Source of the DNA: Schistocerca nitens
Lineage: Eukaryota; Arthropoda; Insecta; Orthoptera; Acrididae
NCBI RefSeq assembly: GCF_023898315.1
Contig: NC_064614.1
Location: 1,055,868,432-1,055,932,431, forward strand
DNA length: 64,000 nt
Reading direction: 5' to 3'
Under the pieces are notes generated by a model, which was not told the DNA's origin, searched no databases, and saw nothing but the letters and a program-made list of their open reading frames with translations. Every line of letters starts with the position of its first letter. Within the stretch, counting starts at the first letter, position 1. Positions 1 through 10,933 of the stretch are shown piece by piece. The translations under genes and the position numbers were made by a program.

Positions 1-1364
1 GAAACGCTCGCACTAAAAAGAAAACATGGTACCTCTACAAACTGCGGTCATGAACTAACTTCCTGTTCGAACGGTAGGATTCAATAATGTAGTGTTAGAG
101 ATTATTGTTGACGTTTATCTTGTTAACTAAGTTGTGTGCAAAACCATTAAATATGGATCAAACCCCATTACACTAAGCTGACATTTGCTTGTTGCCGCTT
201 TGTGAGCATTCAGGTGACCTCTAGGCAATGAAATGTTTCATATTTTGAATTCCCACGAAGGAACATCAAGTTTGTAAATGCTATCTGTTGAACCCAGAAA
301 ACAGGTTACCAACTTCATCACAGGGCTGCTAAGCCTTTCAAGTCTTAGTGTGAAAATGATACTGCTGCCACGCTTCTTTCATCAGTCACTTTGACGAGTG
401 GTTTGAAGAACACCGAGCCAGCTGACATAAGAACAGACTGGCAGCTGTCGTTCACGGCGGCAGTTCCTGACCACGCCCCCAACCCCCATTTGTCACAGCG
501 CCATCGACCTGTTGTCGCCTGGCGACCCTAGACTCCAGCATCAGTCGCTCGCTGCTGCACAACAACGCAGCAGCCTTTGTTCAAACCTCGTCAATTACTT
601 TCAACAAACTTTCCCTCAACAACGATACTTTCATATTGCAATTCTATGTTAAGCAAACTTAAGGACTTGATCACTTCATTAATCCATTTATATGTGACAA
701 TAATTACGATTTTGAACACTCAATATTTAGACCAGTTATATGTGTAAATAGTGAAATGTGCGTCAAAATCTGAGATTCTGTATAGACCTTAGGCGTAATA
801 CATAAACATGTTCCTAAGCATACACTTTGAGGTAAGTTCACAAGCCGTATAGAATACGTGTTGACGTCCTTCGCTGCAGACGATTTTTCTCCTTGGCTCT
901 TTTTTCCCGTGAACTGCTCTCAGATAGTGAGGAACAGAGAGCTGAAACAATAAATGAAGTAAGAATGTCAGACTAACATTTGAGCTCTCATCATTTGCTA
1001 TAAAATAAAAACGAATTCTTTTATGATAACATATTTGTCACCTGATCACTAATCCTGAATCTCTTTCGAGAAATCACCATACTTGTAAAGTTTTCTAAGA
1101 CAAACATTAATCCACCATTTTATTTCATCTCTTATCTTACAGTCTGTGTTTCTTTTCTTATTGTAAATATGAAGGTAATTTTCTGAAAATTAGCACACAA
1201 CCCCACCACAGTTACTTGCTTGTACTCTATCCTATTGACACGAAATCTCCAAGCATTCAAGAACCATACAGTATTTCATATTATTAGATCTTTCTTTGCC
1301 CTGTCTTTTACCATCATAAATAACAATATAATAATATGCTAGAAGAAGAGGATACTGTTGTTGT
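1..1364. other. Unassigned AT-rich sequence
   Basis: I see no open frame of useful length, no tRNA-like promoter boxes and no recognisable transposon protein in any frame. A short GC-richer patch lies near 460-590. It may be old repeat or unique intergenic sequence. Confidence 0.5.
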
Positions 1365-1840
1365 GTTCTTCAATTACCGCACGTATTCCTACTCTTTCCG
1401 GAATCCAACCTGATCTTTCTCGAGGTAGACTTCTGTCAGTTTTTCAATTCTTCTGTAGGGAATTCCTGTCTGCGTTTAGCAACTATGATTTATTAAGCTC
1501 ATAGTTCGGCAATATTTACGACTGTCTGCACGTGTTATCTTTCGAATTGGAATTACAATATTATTCTTGAAGTCTAAGGGTATTTCGCCTATATCATAAA
1601 TCTTCGGCACCAGATGAAAAAGTTCTCCAGTTTCTGGCCCTCCCAAGGCTGTCAGTATATCTCGTGGAATGTCTTCTACTCCCGGATCATTGTGACCAAT
1701 TAGGTATATTAGCTCTCTGTCAGATTCTTCACGTAGTATGCAATCTCGAATCTTATTTTCATCAACGTCCTCTTCTATTTCAATAATATTACCCTCAAAT
1801 CCATCCTCTTTGCATATAGGCCCACTCTATACCCCTTCAA
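1365..1840 (-). pseudogene. RTE-like LINE reverse transcriptase remnant
   Basis: Read on the minus strand, this stretch gives broken matches to the N-terminal part of RTE-like reverse transcriptase: a GVEDIPREILTALG-like segment, a spaced YDIGEIPLDFKNNIV segment, an NYRTMSLI segment and a RRIEKLTEVYLEKDQVGF segment. The same blocks appear in better form in the RTE copies at 4.7-6.4 kb and 11.4-12.6 kb of this window. Stops and frameshifts interrupt it, the catalytic FADD region is absent, and no ends or target duplication are visible. It is a dead fragment of a non-LTR retrotransposon, identified by comparison inside the window and by recall of the family. Confidence 0.6.
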
Positions 1841-2269
1841 CTGAGAATAAATGGAGGAGCGCTGCTCTTATCTTCTTCCTGTAGTATTATTTCCTGTTTG
1901 GAACATCTTGAACTCTGCAGACCTAAGATGTGCCGCCAGTTTCTGGCTGCTGATTACATCTTATTATATTTATATATTTGTGCCGATTCTGTCATTAAAC
2001 GCTACCATTACCTTATCCCCTAAGTTTTTATGCAATAAACTTATGTTGTAATTTACGTATGTTTCAGCAAAAATGTGGCGGGGTTGGAGATAAAATGTAG
2101 GACCCGAACGATCGGACAAAATTTATGTCCTTTCGTTTACTACATTCCGCTTAATTGCACAAACAATCCTGGCATAATTTCACAGCTATATGCCACATTT
2201 TGCAATCAAAATTATGCGCAATTAACCTAATCAACGGCCTAATCAACGGGGCAGTTACCCACCCCAAGG
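1841..2269. other. Unassigned sequence before the RTE LINE
   Basis: The only open frame here is short and resembles nothing I know. The part after about 2230 may already belong to the 5' untranslated region of the following LINE. Confidence 0.4.
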
Positions 2270-2499
2270 GCAAGAGGGTGCCCTAAACCTCTGTCCGCTC
2301 CTCCGCGCTCTTTGACAAGACCGTTGGCAGAATGAGGGTGACTTCTTATGCCGGTAGCCTTCAGCTGCCAATGCTGATTATTTATAACAATTTAGGCAAA
2401 AGATTCCGGAATAGTCCCTCATTCGGATTTCCGAGAGAGGACTGCCATGGTGGAGGTTACCATGAGAGAAAGACTGAATAATCGGTAAAATAATAACAT

Positions 2500-3218
2500 T
2501 CTACGAGTCGGGGCGTGGAATGTCAGAAGCTTGAACGTGGTAGGAAAACGAGAAAATCGGAAAAGGGAAATGCAAAGGCTCAAGATATAATAGGAGTCAG
2601 TGAAGTGAAGTGGAAAGTGGATGAGTATAGGGTAATACCAACAGCAGCAGAAAATGTTATAACAGGAGTAGGATTCGTTATGAATGGGAAGGTAGGAGAG
2701 AGAGTGTGTTACTGTGAACAGTTCAGTGACCGGGTGATTCTGATCACAATCGGCAGCAAACCAACACCGACAATGGTAGTTCAGTTATACATGCCGTCGT
2801 CGCAAGCTGAAAATGAAGAGATAAAGTGTATGAGGATGTTGCAAGGGGAATACAGTATGTAAAGGGTGTTGAAAATCTAATAGTCCTGGGGGACTGGAAT
2901 GCAGTTGTAGGGGAAGGAGTAGAAGAAAACGCTACAGGAGAATATGGGCTAGGGTCAAGGAATGAGAGAGGAGAAAGATTAATTGAGTTTTGTAACAAGT
3001 TTCAGCTAGTAATAGCGAAGACTCTATTCAAGAATCACAAGAGGAGGAGGTATACTTGGAGAAGACCAGGTTATACGGGAAGATTTCGGGTAGAAAACAT
3101 TGTGGTCAGACAGAGATTCCGATATCCGATACTGGATGACAAGGCCTACCCAGAAGCATATATAGACTCAGATCACAATACAGTAGTGATGAAGAGTAGG
3201 CTGAAGTTTAAGATATGA
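2500..3218 (+). pseudogene. RTE-like LINE endonuclease domain (broken)
   Basis: Two overlapping frames, 2515-2862 and 2826-3218, together cover an apurinic-type endonuclease that would nick target DNA to prime reverse transcription. Visible landmarks are a weak NVRSLN start near 2518 in another frame, IIGVSEVKW (the catalytic glutamate block), the LGDWNAVVGE block with the metal-binding D and N, and a terminal DSDHNTVV block carrying the catalytic D-H pair. A frameshift between about 2826 and 2860 splits it. The motifs are good enough for a firm family call, but the frame cannot give an intact protein. Confidence 0.8.
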
Positions 3219-3267
3219 GTCAGGGAGGATCAATACGCAAAGAATTGGGATATGGAAATACGCACAT

Positions 3268-4640
3268 CAAAAAAAAAATTTGCATCACCTCGGTTCCGAG
3301 AGTTCCGTACCCTGTACAGAAAATTGGAGTAGAGATCAACATAAACTTTATTTCCGTCCTTTTTATTGCTCATAAAAATCACACATTGAATGTTGTACCA
3401 CCATACAGCGATATCTTCAGAGGTGGTGGTCCACATTGCTGTACCCAGTAGCACGTCGTCTTGCATTGATGCATGCGTGTGTTCGTCGTGGCATACTATC
3501 CACAAGTTCATCAAGGATCTGTTGGTCCAGATTGTCCCACTCCCAAACGACGATTCAGCGTAGATCCATCAGAGTGGTTGGTGGGTCACATCGTCCATAA
3601 ACAGCGCTTTTCAATTTACCCCAGGCATGTTCGATAGGGTTCATGTCTGGAGAACATGCTGACAACTCTAGTCAAGCGATGTCGTTATCCTGAAGGAAGT
3701 CATTCACAAGATGTTCACGACGGGGGCGCGAATTGTCCTCCATGAAGATGAATGCCACGCCAATATGCTGCCGATATTGTTACCCTTTCGGTCGGAGGAT
3801 GGCTTCACGTACCGTACAGTCTTTACGGCGCCTACCATGACCACCAGCGGCGTACGTCGGCACCACATAATGCCACCCCAAAACAGCAGGGAAACTTCAC
3901 TTTGCCGCACTCACTGGACAGTGTGTCTAAGGCGTTCAGCCTGACCGGATTACCTCCAAACACGTCTCCGACGATTATGTGGTTGATGGCATATGCGACA
4001 CTCATCGGTGAAGAGAACGTGATGCCAAACCTGAGCCGTCCATTCGGCATGTTGTTGGGCTCATCTGTACCGCGCTGCATGGTATCGTAGTTGCTAAGAA
4101 GACCTCGCCATGGACATCGGAATTGAAGCTGCGCATCATGCAGCCAATCGCGCACAGTTTGAGTCGTAACACGATGAAAAGCATTATTCAACATGATGGT
4201 TTGCTGTCAGGATTCCTCCGAGCCATAATCCGTAGGTAGCGGTCATCCACTGCAGTAGTAGCACTTGGGTGGCCTGAGAGAGCCATGTCATCGACAGTTC
4301 CTGTGCCTCCTCCATGTCGAACAACATCGGAGACGCCTGGACACTTCCCTTGTTGAGAGCCCTGCCAGACACAAACAATGGGTACGCGATCGACCGCGGT
4401 ATTGACCGTCTAGCCATGGTTGAACTACAGACGAGCCGCGTACCTCCTTCCTGGTGGAATGACTGGAACTGATCGGCTGTTGGACCCCATCCGTCTAATA
4501 GGCGATGATCATGCATGTTAGTTTAGATCTTAGGGCAGGTTTAGTGACATCTCTGAACAGTCAAAGGGACTGTGTCTGTCATAATATACCCACAGTGAAC
4601 ATCTATCTTCAGGAGTTCTGGGAACAGTGGTGATGTGTGT
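3268..4640 (-). mobile_element. Tc1-like DNA transposon inserted in the RTE LINE
   Basis: Imperfect terminal inverted repeats bracket this block: the left end near 3282-3310 (GCATCACCTCGGTTCC) is matched by the reverse complement of about 4612-4637 (CATCACCACTGTTCCC). Minus-strand frames between them resemble Tc1 transposase: a helix-turn-helix/linker segment with TTQTVRDWLHDAQL at about 4170-4130 and a DDE-region trace downstream. It interrupts the LINE between endonuclease and reverse transcriptase, so it arrived later. I could not fix the exact target duplication. The element is non-autonomous now because its transposase is broken. Confidence 0.7.
3832..4516 (-). pseudogene. Tc1-like transposase remnant
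   Basis: The minus-strand frames 4516-4184 and 4194-3832 carry pieces of a cut-and-paste transposase of the Tc1/mariner superfamily. The clearest part is the segment VTTQTVRDWLHDAQLQFRCP, typical of the linker between the DNA-binding domain and the DDE catalytic domain, followed by a trace of the first catalytic region (RLRFGITFSSP) that no longer has a clear aspartate. The C-terminal catalytic block is not readable in one frame. Frameshifts and a stop separate the parts, so this is dead. Confidence 0.55.
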
Positions 4641-4679
4641 ACTAAGGAATGACGATATATGCTTGAGTTCTCTAAGGCT

Positions 4680-6391
4680 ATAGATACAGCAATAAGGAAT
4701 AGCTCAGTAGGCAATACAGTTGAAGAGGAATGGACATCTCTAAAAAGGGAATGACAGAAGTTGGCAAGGAAAACATAGGTACAAAGAAGGTAACTCCGAA
4801 GAAATCATGGCCAACGGAAGAAATATTTCAGTCGATTGATGAAAGGAGGAAGTACATTAATGTTCTTGGCAACGCACGAGTACCAAAATTCAAGTCGCTG
4901 AGGAATGAAATAAATAGGAAGTGAAGGGGAGCTAAGACTAAATGGCTGCAGGAAAAATGTGTAACCATCGAAAAAGAAATTATTGTCGGAATTAAAGACT
5001 CAGAACACAGGAAAATCAAAACAACCTTCAGTGACATTAAAAGAAAGGGTGGTAACGTTAAGACTGCAACGGGAATTCCACTGTTAAAGGCAGAGGGGAG
5101 AGTGGGTATGAGGAAAGAATACACTGAAAGCCTCTATGAGGGGGAAGATTTGTCTGATGTGATAGAGGAAGAAATAGGAGTCGATTTAGAAGAGACATTA
5201 TTAGAATCAGAATTTAAAAGAATTTTGGAGGACTGACGGTCAAATAAGGCAGAAGGGATAGATAAAATTCCATCAGAATTTCAAAAATCATTGGGGGAAG
5301 TGGCAACAAAACGACTATTCACGTTGGTGTCTAGAATATATGAGTCTGGCGACATACCATCTGACTTTCGGAAAAACATCATCCACTCAGTTCCGAAGAC
5401 GGCAAGAGTTGACAAGTGCGAGAATTATCGCACAAGCAGCTTAACAGCTCAGGCATCCAAATTGTTTACAAGAATAATATACAGAAGACTGAAGAAGGAA
5501 ATTGAGGATGCGCTTAAGATTAGTTGGCTTTAGGGCAAGTGAAGAGAAAGGTAATTCTGACGTTGCGGTTAACAATGGGAGCAAGGCTGAAGAAAATCAA
5601 GACACGTTCATAGGATTTAACGACCTGGAAAAAACGTTCGAAAATGTAAAATGATTCAAGATGTTCGAAATTTTGAAAAAATTATGGGTATACTATAGGG
5701 AGAGACGGATCATATACAATATATACAACAGCCAAGAGGGAAGAATGAGAGTGGACGACCAAGAACGAAGTGCTCGTATTAAAAAGGGTGTAAGACAAGT
5801 ATGTACTCTTTCGGCCCTACTGTTAAATCTGTACGTCGAGGAAGCAATAATGTAAATAAAAGAAAGATTCAGGAGTGGAATTAAAATTCAAGGTGAAAGG
5901 ATATCAATGATACGATTCGCTGATCACACTGTTATCCTGAGTGAAGCTGAGGAAGAATTACATGATCTGCTGAACGAAATGAGCAGTCCAGTGAGTACAC
6001 AGTATGGAATGAGAGTAAATCGAAGAAAGACGAAGGTAATGAGAAGTAGTAGAAATGAGAAAAGCGGGAAACTTAACATCAGGATTGATGGTCACGAAGT
6101 AGATGAAGATGGAATTCTGCGACCTAGGCAGTAAAATAACCGATGACGGACAATAAGTAGGACGTTGAAAGCAGACTAGCTATGGCAAAAAAGGCATTCC
6201 TGACCAAGAGAAGTCTACTAATATCAAATATCGGCCTTAATTTGAGGAAGAAATTTCTGAGAATGTACGTCTGGAGTACAGAATTGTATGGTTGTTAATC
6301 ATGGACTGTGGGAAAACTGGTATAGAAGAGAATCGAAGCATTTGAGATATGGTGCTACAGACGAATGTTGAAAATTAGGTGGACTGAACTT
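4680..6391 (+). pseudogene. RTE-like LINE reverse transcriptase (broken, catalytic mutation)
   Basis: The frame runs in pieces (4730-4924, 5291-5533, 5661-5855, 5907-6134 and between) through the linker and reverse transcriptase of an RTE-like LINE. Recognisable blocks are IDKIPSEFQKSLG, ENYRTSSLTAQASKLF, GVRQVCTLSALLLNLYVEE and RFADHTVILSE. The last is the catalytic FADD box with the second aspartate replaced by histidine, so the palm would be inactive even without the stops. Several in-frame stops (near 4922, 5234, 5532, 5653, 5853, 6132) and frameshifts confirm decay. Residues after LKIRWTE are absent. Confidence 0.8.
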
Positions 6392-6587
6392 TGGGAATTT
6401 GCGGCGATAGATAGTTTTGGGGAACTGTATTACAGTCAAATTTTGAGAGCATAAACCGTTCCATCCTGATGATGCACTGCGAAATCTGCATACGTGTTGG
6501 TGCAGTACATGTCTATCGGAGCCATAAAATCGGCTGACACGTCTGAAGGACAAACAAAACCAGGAAACCAACTCCAAAACATTGCAA
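6392..6587. other. Unassigned spacer, target of a SINE
   Basis: Short sequence between the broken RTE LINE and the SINE. Its end at 6575-6587 is the left copy of the SINE target duplication. Confidence 0.5.
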
Positions 6588-6786
6588 AACATGGTTCAAA
6601 TGGCTCTGAGCACTATGGGACTTAACATCTGAGGTCATCAGTCCCCTAGAACTTAGAACTACTTAAGCCTAACTAACCTAAGGACATCACGCACATCCAT
6701 GCCCGAGGCAGGATTAGAACCTAAGACCGTAGCGGTCGCGCGGTTCCAGACTGAAGCGCCTAGAACCGCTCGGCCACACCGGCCGG
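6588..6786 (-). mobile_element. tRNA-derived SINE, family A, with 13-bp target duplication
   Basis: Read on the minus strand this starts with a tRNA-like head: a box A type GGCCGAGCGGTTCTAGGCG and a box B type region (here degraded to GGTTCTAATCC), then a tail ending near AGCCATTTGAACCAT. Such heads act as internal RNA polymerase III promoters, and SINEs are copied by a partner LINE. The 13-bp sequence CAAAACATTGCAA lies at 6575-6587 and again at 6787-6799, a perfect target-site duplication that fixes both ends. Other family A copies lie at 18.94, 25.75, 57.56, 58.88, 59.33 and 59.49 kb. Confidence 0.93.
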
Positions 6787-6799
6787 CAAAACATTGCAA

Positions 6800-7173
6800 T
6801 TGTGAAGCGTAATCATGTGGTCGTTGAAGGACACGAAGTTCTGACGTGCTGAATAAAGTTTAATGCTGCAGTCTAAATCACTAAAGGCAGTTTAAAATTG
6901 TTTATAAATGTTACTGAAGCCAAAATTTGATAATCACTACTGAAACGGAAGCACAGATTTAAAATGAAAACTTCAGCGTGAAACAGTGTAATTTACTAAC
7001 GTCTCATATTATGTTTTATCTATAATTGATTTATTGTGATTTATATGTTATTTTATTAACATGTCCTGTGCCAATAAATTCATACAGGTTCATATATCAC
7101 CACCCTTGTTCTGGCAATAGTGTAAACACAGTTTTATATGTTTAATCGAGCAAAATTTTTGTGCTCCTTTATA
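6800..7173. other. Unassigned AT-rich sequence
   Basis: No coding or repeat signal that I recognise. It ends at the TA target of the next transposon. Confidence 0.5.
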
Positions 7174-8517
7174 CAGAGTGAAAAGTATTTAAACCGACAA
7201 ACTCTGGGAGGTTGTAGGGGACATCAAACCATATATTTGTCCCTAATGTAATTTTTTCCTATGAGGAGTATTTAAACCGGAAGAGGAATATTTCTCTGGC
7301 GGCAAATTACTTAAACCAACAATGACTTTTCCATTTTTTTATGACCAAGAGACAACACATTAACACAACCCAATTTCTATTACAGTAGATTTTCAGAAAT
7401 GCCTCCATTGACATGTAAACAGAGGTTACACCGTCGGATCATGTTCTGTCTGACACGGGCAAAAACCCCAGGAGTATCCTGAATTGTTCCTGCTGCTGCT
7501 ACTATCCGGGCAACCAGATCCTCTTCTGATGCAACAGGAGTTGCGTAAACAAGGTTGTGCATCTCTCCCCACACAAAAAAGTCCCGAGAGGACATATATG
7601 GGAATCGAGCAGGCCATGGTACAGGACCACCTCTGCCAATCCACGTTTCTGGGAATAGTCGGTCGAGGAAACGACGCACACGATGACTGAAATGTGCCGG
7701 CGCCCCGTCATATTGAAACCACATGCGTTGTCTTGTAAGGAGCGGGACGTCTTCCAGCAATTCTGCCAATGTTCTGGCGAGAAAATTGTAATAGTGCCTG
7801 CCATTTAATGGCCTAGGTAGCAGATACGGCCCAATTAAACAGTCCCCAACAACACCGACCCACACATTAACGAAGAACCGCACTTGGTGAGCCCTAGTAA
7901 CTATGGCTTGTGGGTTATCCTCACTTTAAACATGTGAATTTTTCATGTTGAAGACTCCATCACGCCCGAGCGTTGCTTCATCGGTAAACAACACAGAGGA
8001 TGGAAATGTAGGATGCATTTCACACTGTTCCAGGTACCACAGCGAAAACTGTGCTCTGGGTGGATGATCAACTGGTTCTAGGTTGTGAACACGTTGTAAG
8101 TGAAATGGACGTAACAATTTCTCTCGAAGGACTGTTCTTACATTCGTCTGATTCGTCCCCATGTTACGTGCAATTGAACGAGTGCTGATTGAAGTGGTGC
8201 AAGACAGATTCTTCAAATTGCAGCGTTCTTACCGTGCGACGGCGTCCCTGTCCAGATAATGTGCTAAATGACCCGGTCTCCCGCAGACGTTGGTACACAA
8301 CAGCAGAGGTCGAACGATGCGGGATACGGCGATTAGGACACTGTTGTTGATAAACCCGCTGTGCAGCTCGTCCGTTGTGGTGCGCTACGTAGTACATAAT
8401 ACGGTCTCCACCGGTTTAAATAATTCTCATAAGAAAAAATGACATTAGGGAAAAATATTTGTTTTAATGTGCTCTACAACCTCCCAGAGTTTGTCGGTTT
8501 AAATACTTATCACCCTG
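7174..8517 (-). mobile_element. Tc1/mariner-superfamily (IS630-like) DNA transposon with TIRs and TA duplication
   Basis: The left end (7174 onward, CAGAGTGAAAAGTATTTAAA) and the reverse complement of the right end (CAGGGTGATAAGTATTTAAA) match closely for about 48 bp, giving terminal inverted repeats. TA dinucleotides flank both ends (7172-7173 and 8518-8519), as expected for this superfamily. The transposase lies inside on the minus strand and is the autonomous gene, now disabled by one stop and one frameshift. At 1,344 bp the size is right for the superfamily and no other insertion interrupts it, so it appears full-length and only lightly decayed. Confidence 0.9.
7380..8397 (-). pseudogene. 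IS630/mariner-type DDE transposase, nearly intact
   Basis: Minus-strand frames 8397-8164, 8216-7926 and 7883-7380 line up as one transposase that cuts and rejoins the element's own ends. The first piece is the helix-turn-helix DNA-binding part (YQQQCPNRRIPHRSTSAVVY, LRETGSF). The second carries SSVLFTDEATLGRDGVFN with a catalytic aspartate. The third carries VNVWVGVVGDCLIGP, then WFQYDGAPAHFSHRVRRFL with the second aspartate, then FPYMSSRDFFVWG, where the third catalytic aspartate would sit. A TAA at about 7926-7928 sits in frame between pieces two and three, probably replacing a tryptophan, and a frameshift near 8165-8216 separates the first two. It is a recently dead gene. Confidence 0.85.
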
Positions 8518-8750
8518 TATGTCAGCTTGAAAGCCAACACAAAAGGTGAGGGAGTGTAAGATAAAACGTGTGCCGCGGAGCTTGTAACACCTCCGTTTAT
8601 TTATCCCGACCTGATCTGATCGAATAGCAGCCCAATAATTATTATTAATGTGACCGTGTACCTAATGGGGCTGGCAATCGGAATTGACTGCTACGGAAGT
8701 TGTTACCTTCCAGTTCGTCCTTCTCAATAGTGTAATAATGAAATGTCTGG
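8518..8750. other. Unassigned spacer
   Basis: Sequence between the DNA transposon and the 3' end of the next LINE. No gene signal was seen. Confidence 0.4.
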
Positions 8751-8755
8751 TAATA

Positions 8756-8790
8756 GATTAGATTAGATTATATTAGATTAGATTAATATT
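8756..8790. repeat. GATTA pentamer microsatellite at LINE 3' end
   Basis: About six imperfect GATTA/TATTA units lie exactly where the minus-strand CR1-like LINE ends. The position suggests it is the element's own tail, not an unrelated microsatellite. Confidence 0.75.
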
Positions 8791-8974
8791 AGTTCCATGG
8801 ATCATGAATACGATATTTCGTAATGATGTGGAACGAGTCGAATTTTCCAATACATGACATAATTAGGTTAATTTAACAACATACTTAAGTTAATATAACA
8901 ACTTTATTTTTTTGTGTTTTTTGTTTTTCTTTATTTTTTATTTTTATTTTTTTAATATTTTTTTCTTTTTTTTC

Positions 8975-9976
8975 TTAATTTATATCTAAAAATTCCTCTA
9001 TGGAGTAGAAGGAGTTGTCATTCAGAAATTCTTTTAATTTCTTCTTAAATACTTGTTGGTTATCTGTCAGACTTTTGATACTATTTGGTAAGTGACCAAA
9101 GACTTTAGTGCCAGTATAATTCACCCCTTTCTCTGCCAAAGTTAGATTTAATCTTGAATAGTGAAGATCATCCTTTCTCCTAGTATTGTAGTTATGCACA
9201 CTGCTATTACTTTTGAATTGGGTTTGGTTGTTAATAACAAATTTCATAAGAGAGTATATATACTGAGAAGCTACTGTGAATATCCCTAGATCCTTAAATA
9301 AATGTCTGCAGGATGATCTTGGGTGGACTCCAGCTATTATTCTGATTACACGCTTTTGTGCAATAAATACTTTATTCCTCAGTGATGAATTACCCCAAAA
9401 TATGATGCCATATGAAAGCAATGAGTGAAAATAGGCGTAGTAAACTAATTTACTAAGATGTTTATCACCAAAATTTGCAATGACCCTTGTTGCATAAGTA
9501 GCTGAACTCAAACGTTTCAGCAGATCATCAATGTGTTTCTTCCAATTTAATCTCTCATCAATGGACACACCTAAAAATTTGGAATATTCTACCTTAGCTA
9601 TATGCTTCTGATTAAGGTCTATATTTATTAATGGCGTCATACCATTCACTGTACGGAACTGTATGTACTGTGTCTTATCAAAATTCAGTGAGAGTCCGTT
9701 TATAAGGAACCACTTAGTAATTTTCTTAAAGACAGTATTGACAATTTCATCAGTTAATTCTTGTTTGTCAGGTGTGATTACTATACTTGTATCATCAGCA
9801 AAGAGAACTAACTTTGCCTCTTCATGAATATAGAATGGCAAGTCATTAATATATAATAAGAACAACAAAGGACCCAAGACTGACCCTTGTGGAACCCCAT
9901 TCTTGATAGTTCCCCAGTTTGAGGAATGTGCTGATCTTTGCATGTTACGAGAACTACTTATTTCAACTTTCTGCAC
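8975..9976 (-). pseudogene. CR1/Jockey-like LINE reverse transcriptase, C-terminal 333 residues
   Basis: An uninterrupted 333-codon frame for the distal part of a LINE reverse transcriptase. Visible in order: GVPQGSVLGPLLFLLYINDL (the block before the active site), LFADDTSIVI with the catalytic double aspartate, the LNFDKTQYIQF thumb/connection block, KFLGVSIDERLNWKKHID, and a C-terminal region with SLLSYGIIFWGNSS and KRVIRIIAG. These are hallmarks of the CR1/Jockey/I branch. The N-terminal fingers and the endonuclease are missing, so it cannot work alone, but the open frame and intact FADD suggest a fairly recent insertion. The first ATG is only the first one in the truncated frame, not a true start. 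Confidence 0.88.
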
Positions 9977-9985
9977 TCTTCCAGT

Positions 9986-10544
9986 AATAAGAAAAACATC
10001 AACACAGTTTCACTAATTACGAACCTATATTCGTCTCAAAAACACAAAAAGGAGGAGACAGCCACTGCCTTCGTCATGCATATCTAAATACGGCTAATCT
10101 CAGCACAGGCTTCTTCATTTTCCATTATCATCACACGCTAATCCATCACTGCATCCAACACTGCAATCTAACACTGCAATCCAACACTGCAATCCAAGGT
10201 GATGCCGGCGCGGTAGACGCGAAACCAAAATATCGGCACTCGAAATGTCACTGACCACTTCCGTAATGATACTTCTCCACTTTCCCGGTATTATTTCTAG
10301 TACAAAGGGGTCTAACCATGGCGATGGCGACTCCCTTCTCCGTTAAAGCCTTGCATTACAACAACTGGGCTCCACACACCTCTACCCGCAACATGGCACT
10401 GGCTCAACTCCACACTCGCTCTCGCAACACGACACAATCGATTGTTCGCCCTATCGACCTGTGCCGAGTGCAAATTTATAGTAAGGGCCTACAGACCCCT
10501 TAAAAGCTGTCAGTGGAAGCAGAATTATTGAAATCATAAATTAG
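9986..10544. other. Unassigned sequence with a short minisatellite
   Basis: Apart from the tandem array at about 10149-10199 I see no element. A 61-codon frame at 10318-10503 has no recognisable product. Confidence 0.4.
10149..10199. repeat. Minisatellite with 14-bp units
   Basis: Four imperfect copies of a unit reading CAACACTGCAATC stand head to tail in the AT-rich spacer. Confidence 0.75.
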
Positions 10545-10933
10545 GTGTGGCTGAGGGGCCAAGTCAAGACTTGGTTTAGGTTTAGGTGGCAAGGGCCAGC
10601 CGTAGCGACAAAGCCCAGAGCAGCAGCATGGAAGGAATTATTTCCCAGCCTGAGGAGCTTCGTTATTAAAGTTGAGGCCGTGTATGCTAATCTCGTATTG
10701 AAATTAATGGTGAAGAAGCTATTAGATGAACATGGCCGATTAAACCTATGATCTTGAGATGCGAGTTCGGCTTCGAGCGCCGAGCGGGAAGGTTCTTGTT
10801 TATTTCACTTTCCGCAACGTCGCTTGTGTGTAGTTTTCCTCCCTAGTGTTGTCCTGACTGCCGAGTGACTCGCAGCTCCTCCGCTCCACCTTATTGTCTG
10901 CCTAGTGTGCGTCTACTTGTCGGCCGCTCGGCT

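Larger units (their letters stand above)
2270..6391 (+). mobile_element. RTE-like LINE, 3'-truncated and split by a Tc1-like insertion
   Basis: A non-LTR retrotransposon encoding an APE-type endonuclease followed by a reverse transcriptase. The endonuclease half lies at about 2500-3220 and the reverse transcriptase half at about 4680-6391; a reverse-strand Tc1-like transposon separates them. The GC-richer leader at about 2270-2490 is probably its 5' untranslated region. Homology stops abruptly after the LKIRWTE segment near 6391, so the last 120 or so codons and the tail, present in the copy at 15.6-16.5 kb, are missing. Loss of the 3' end is unusual for LINEs, which normally lose the 5' end, and points to a later deletion or rearrangement. 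Confidence 0.8.
8751..9985 (-). mobile_element. CR1/Jockey-like LINE, 5'-truncated, with pentamer 3' tail
   Basis: A minus-strand LINE fragment with the C-terminal half of the reverse transcriptase, an A-rich 3' untranslated region (8880-8970 on the plus strand reads T-rich) and a 3' end in a short tandem array of GATTA units at about 8756-8787. Ending in a microsatellite rather than poly(A) is typical of the CR1 group, whose tails are used in priming reverse transcription. The 5' end stops inside the reverse transcriptase at about 9985, the usual result of incomplete reverse transcription. No target duplication could be fixed. Confidence 0.8.
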
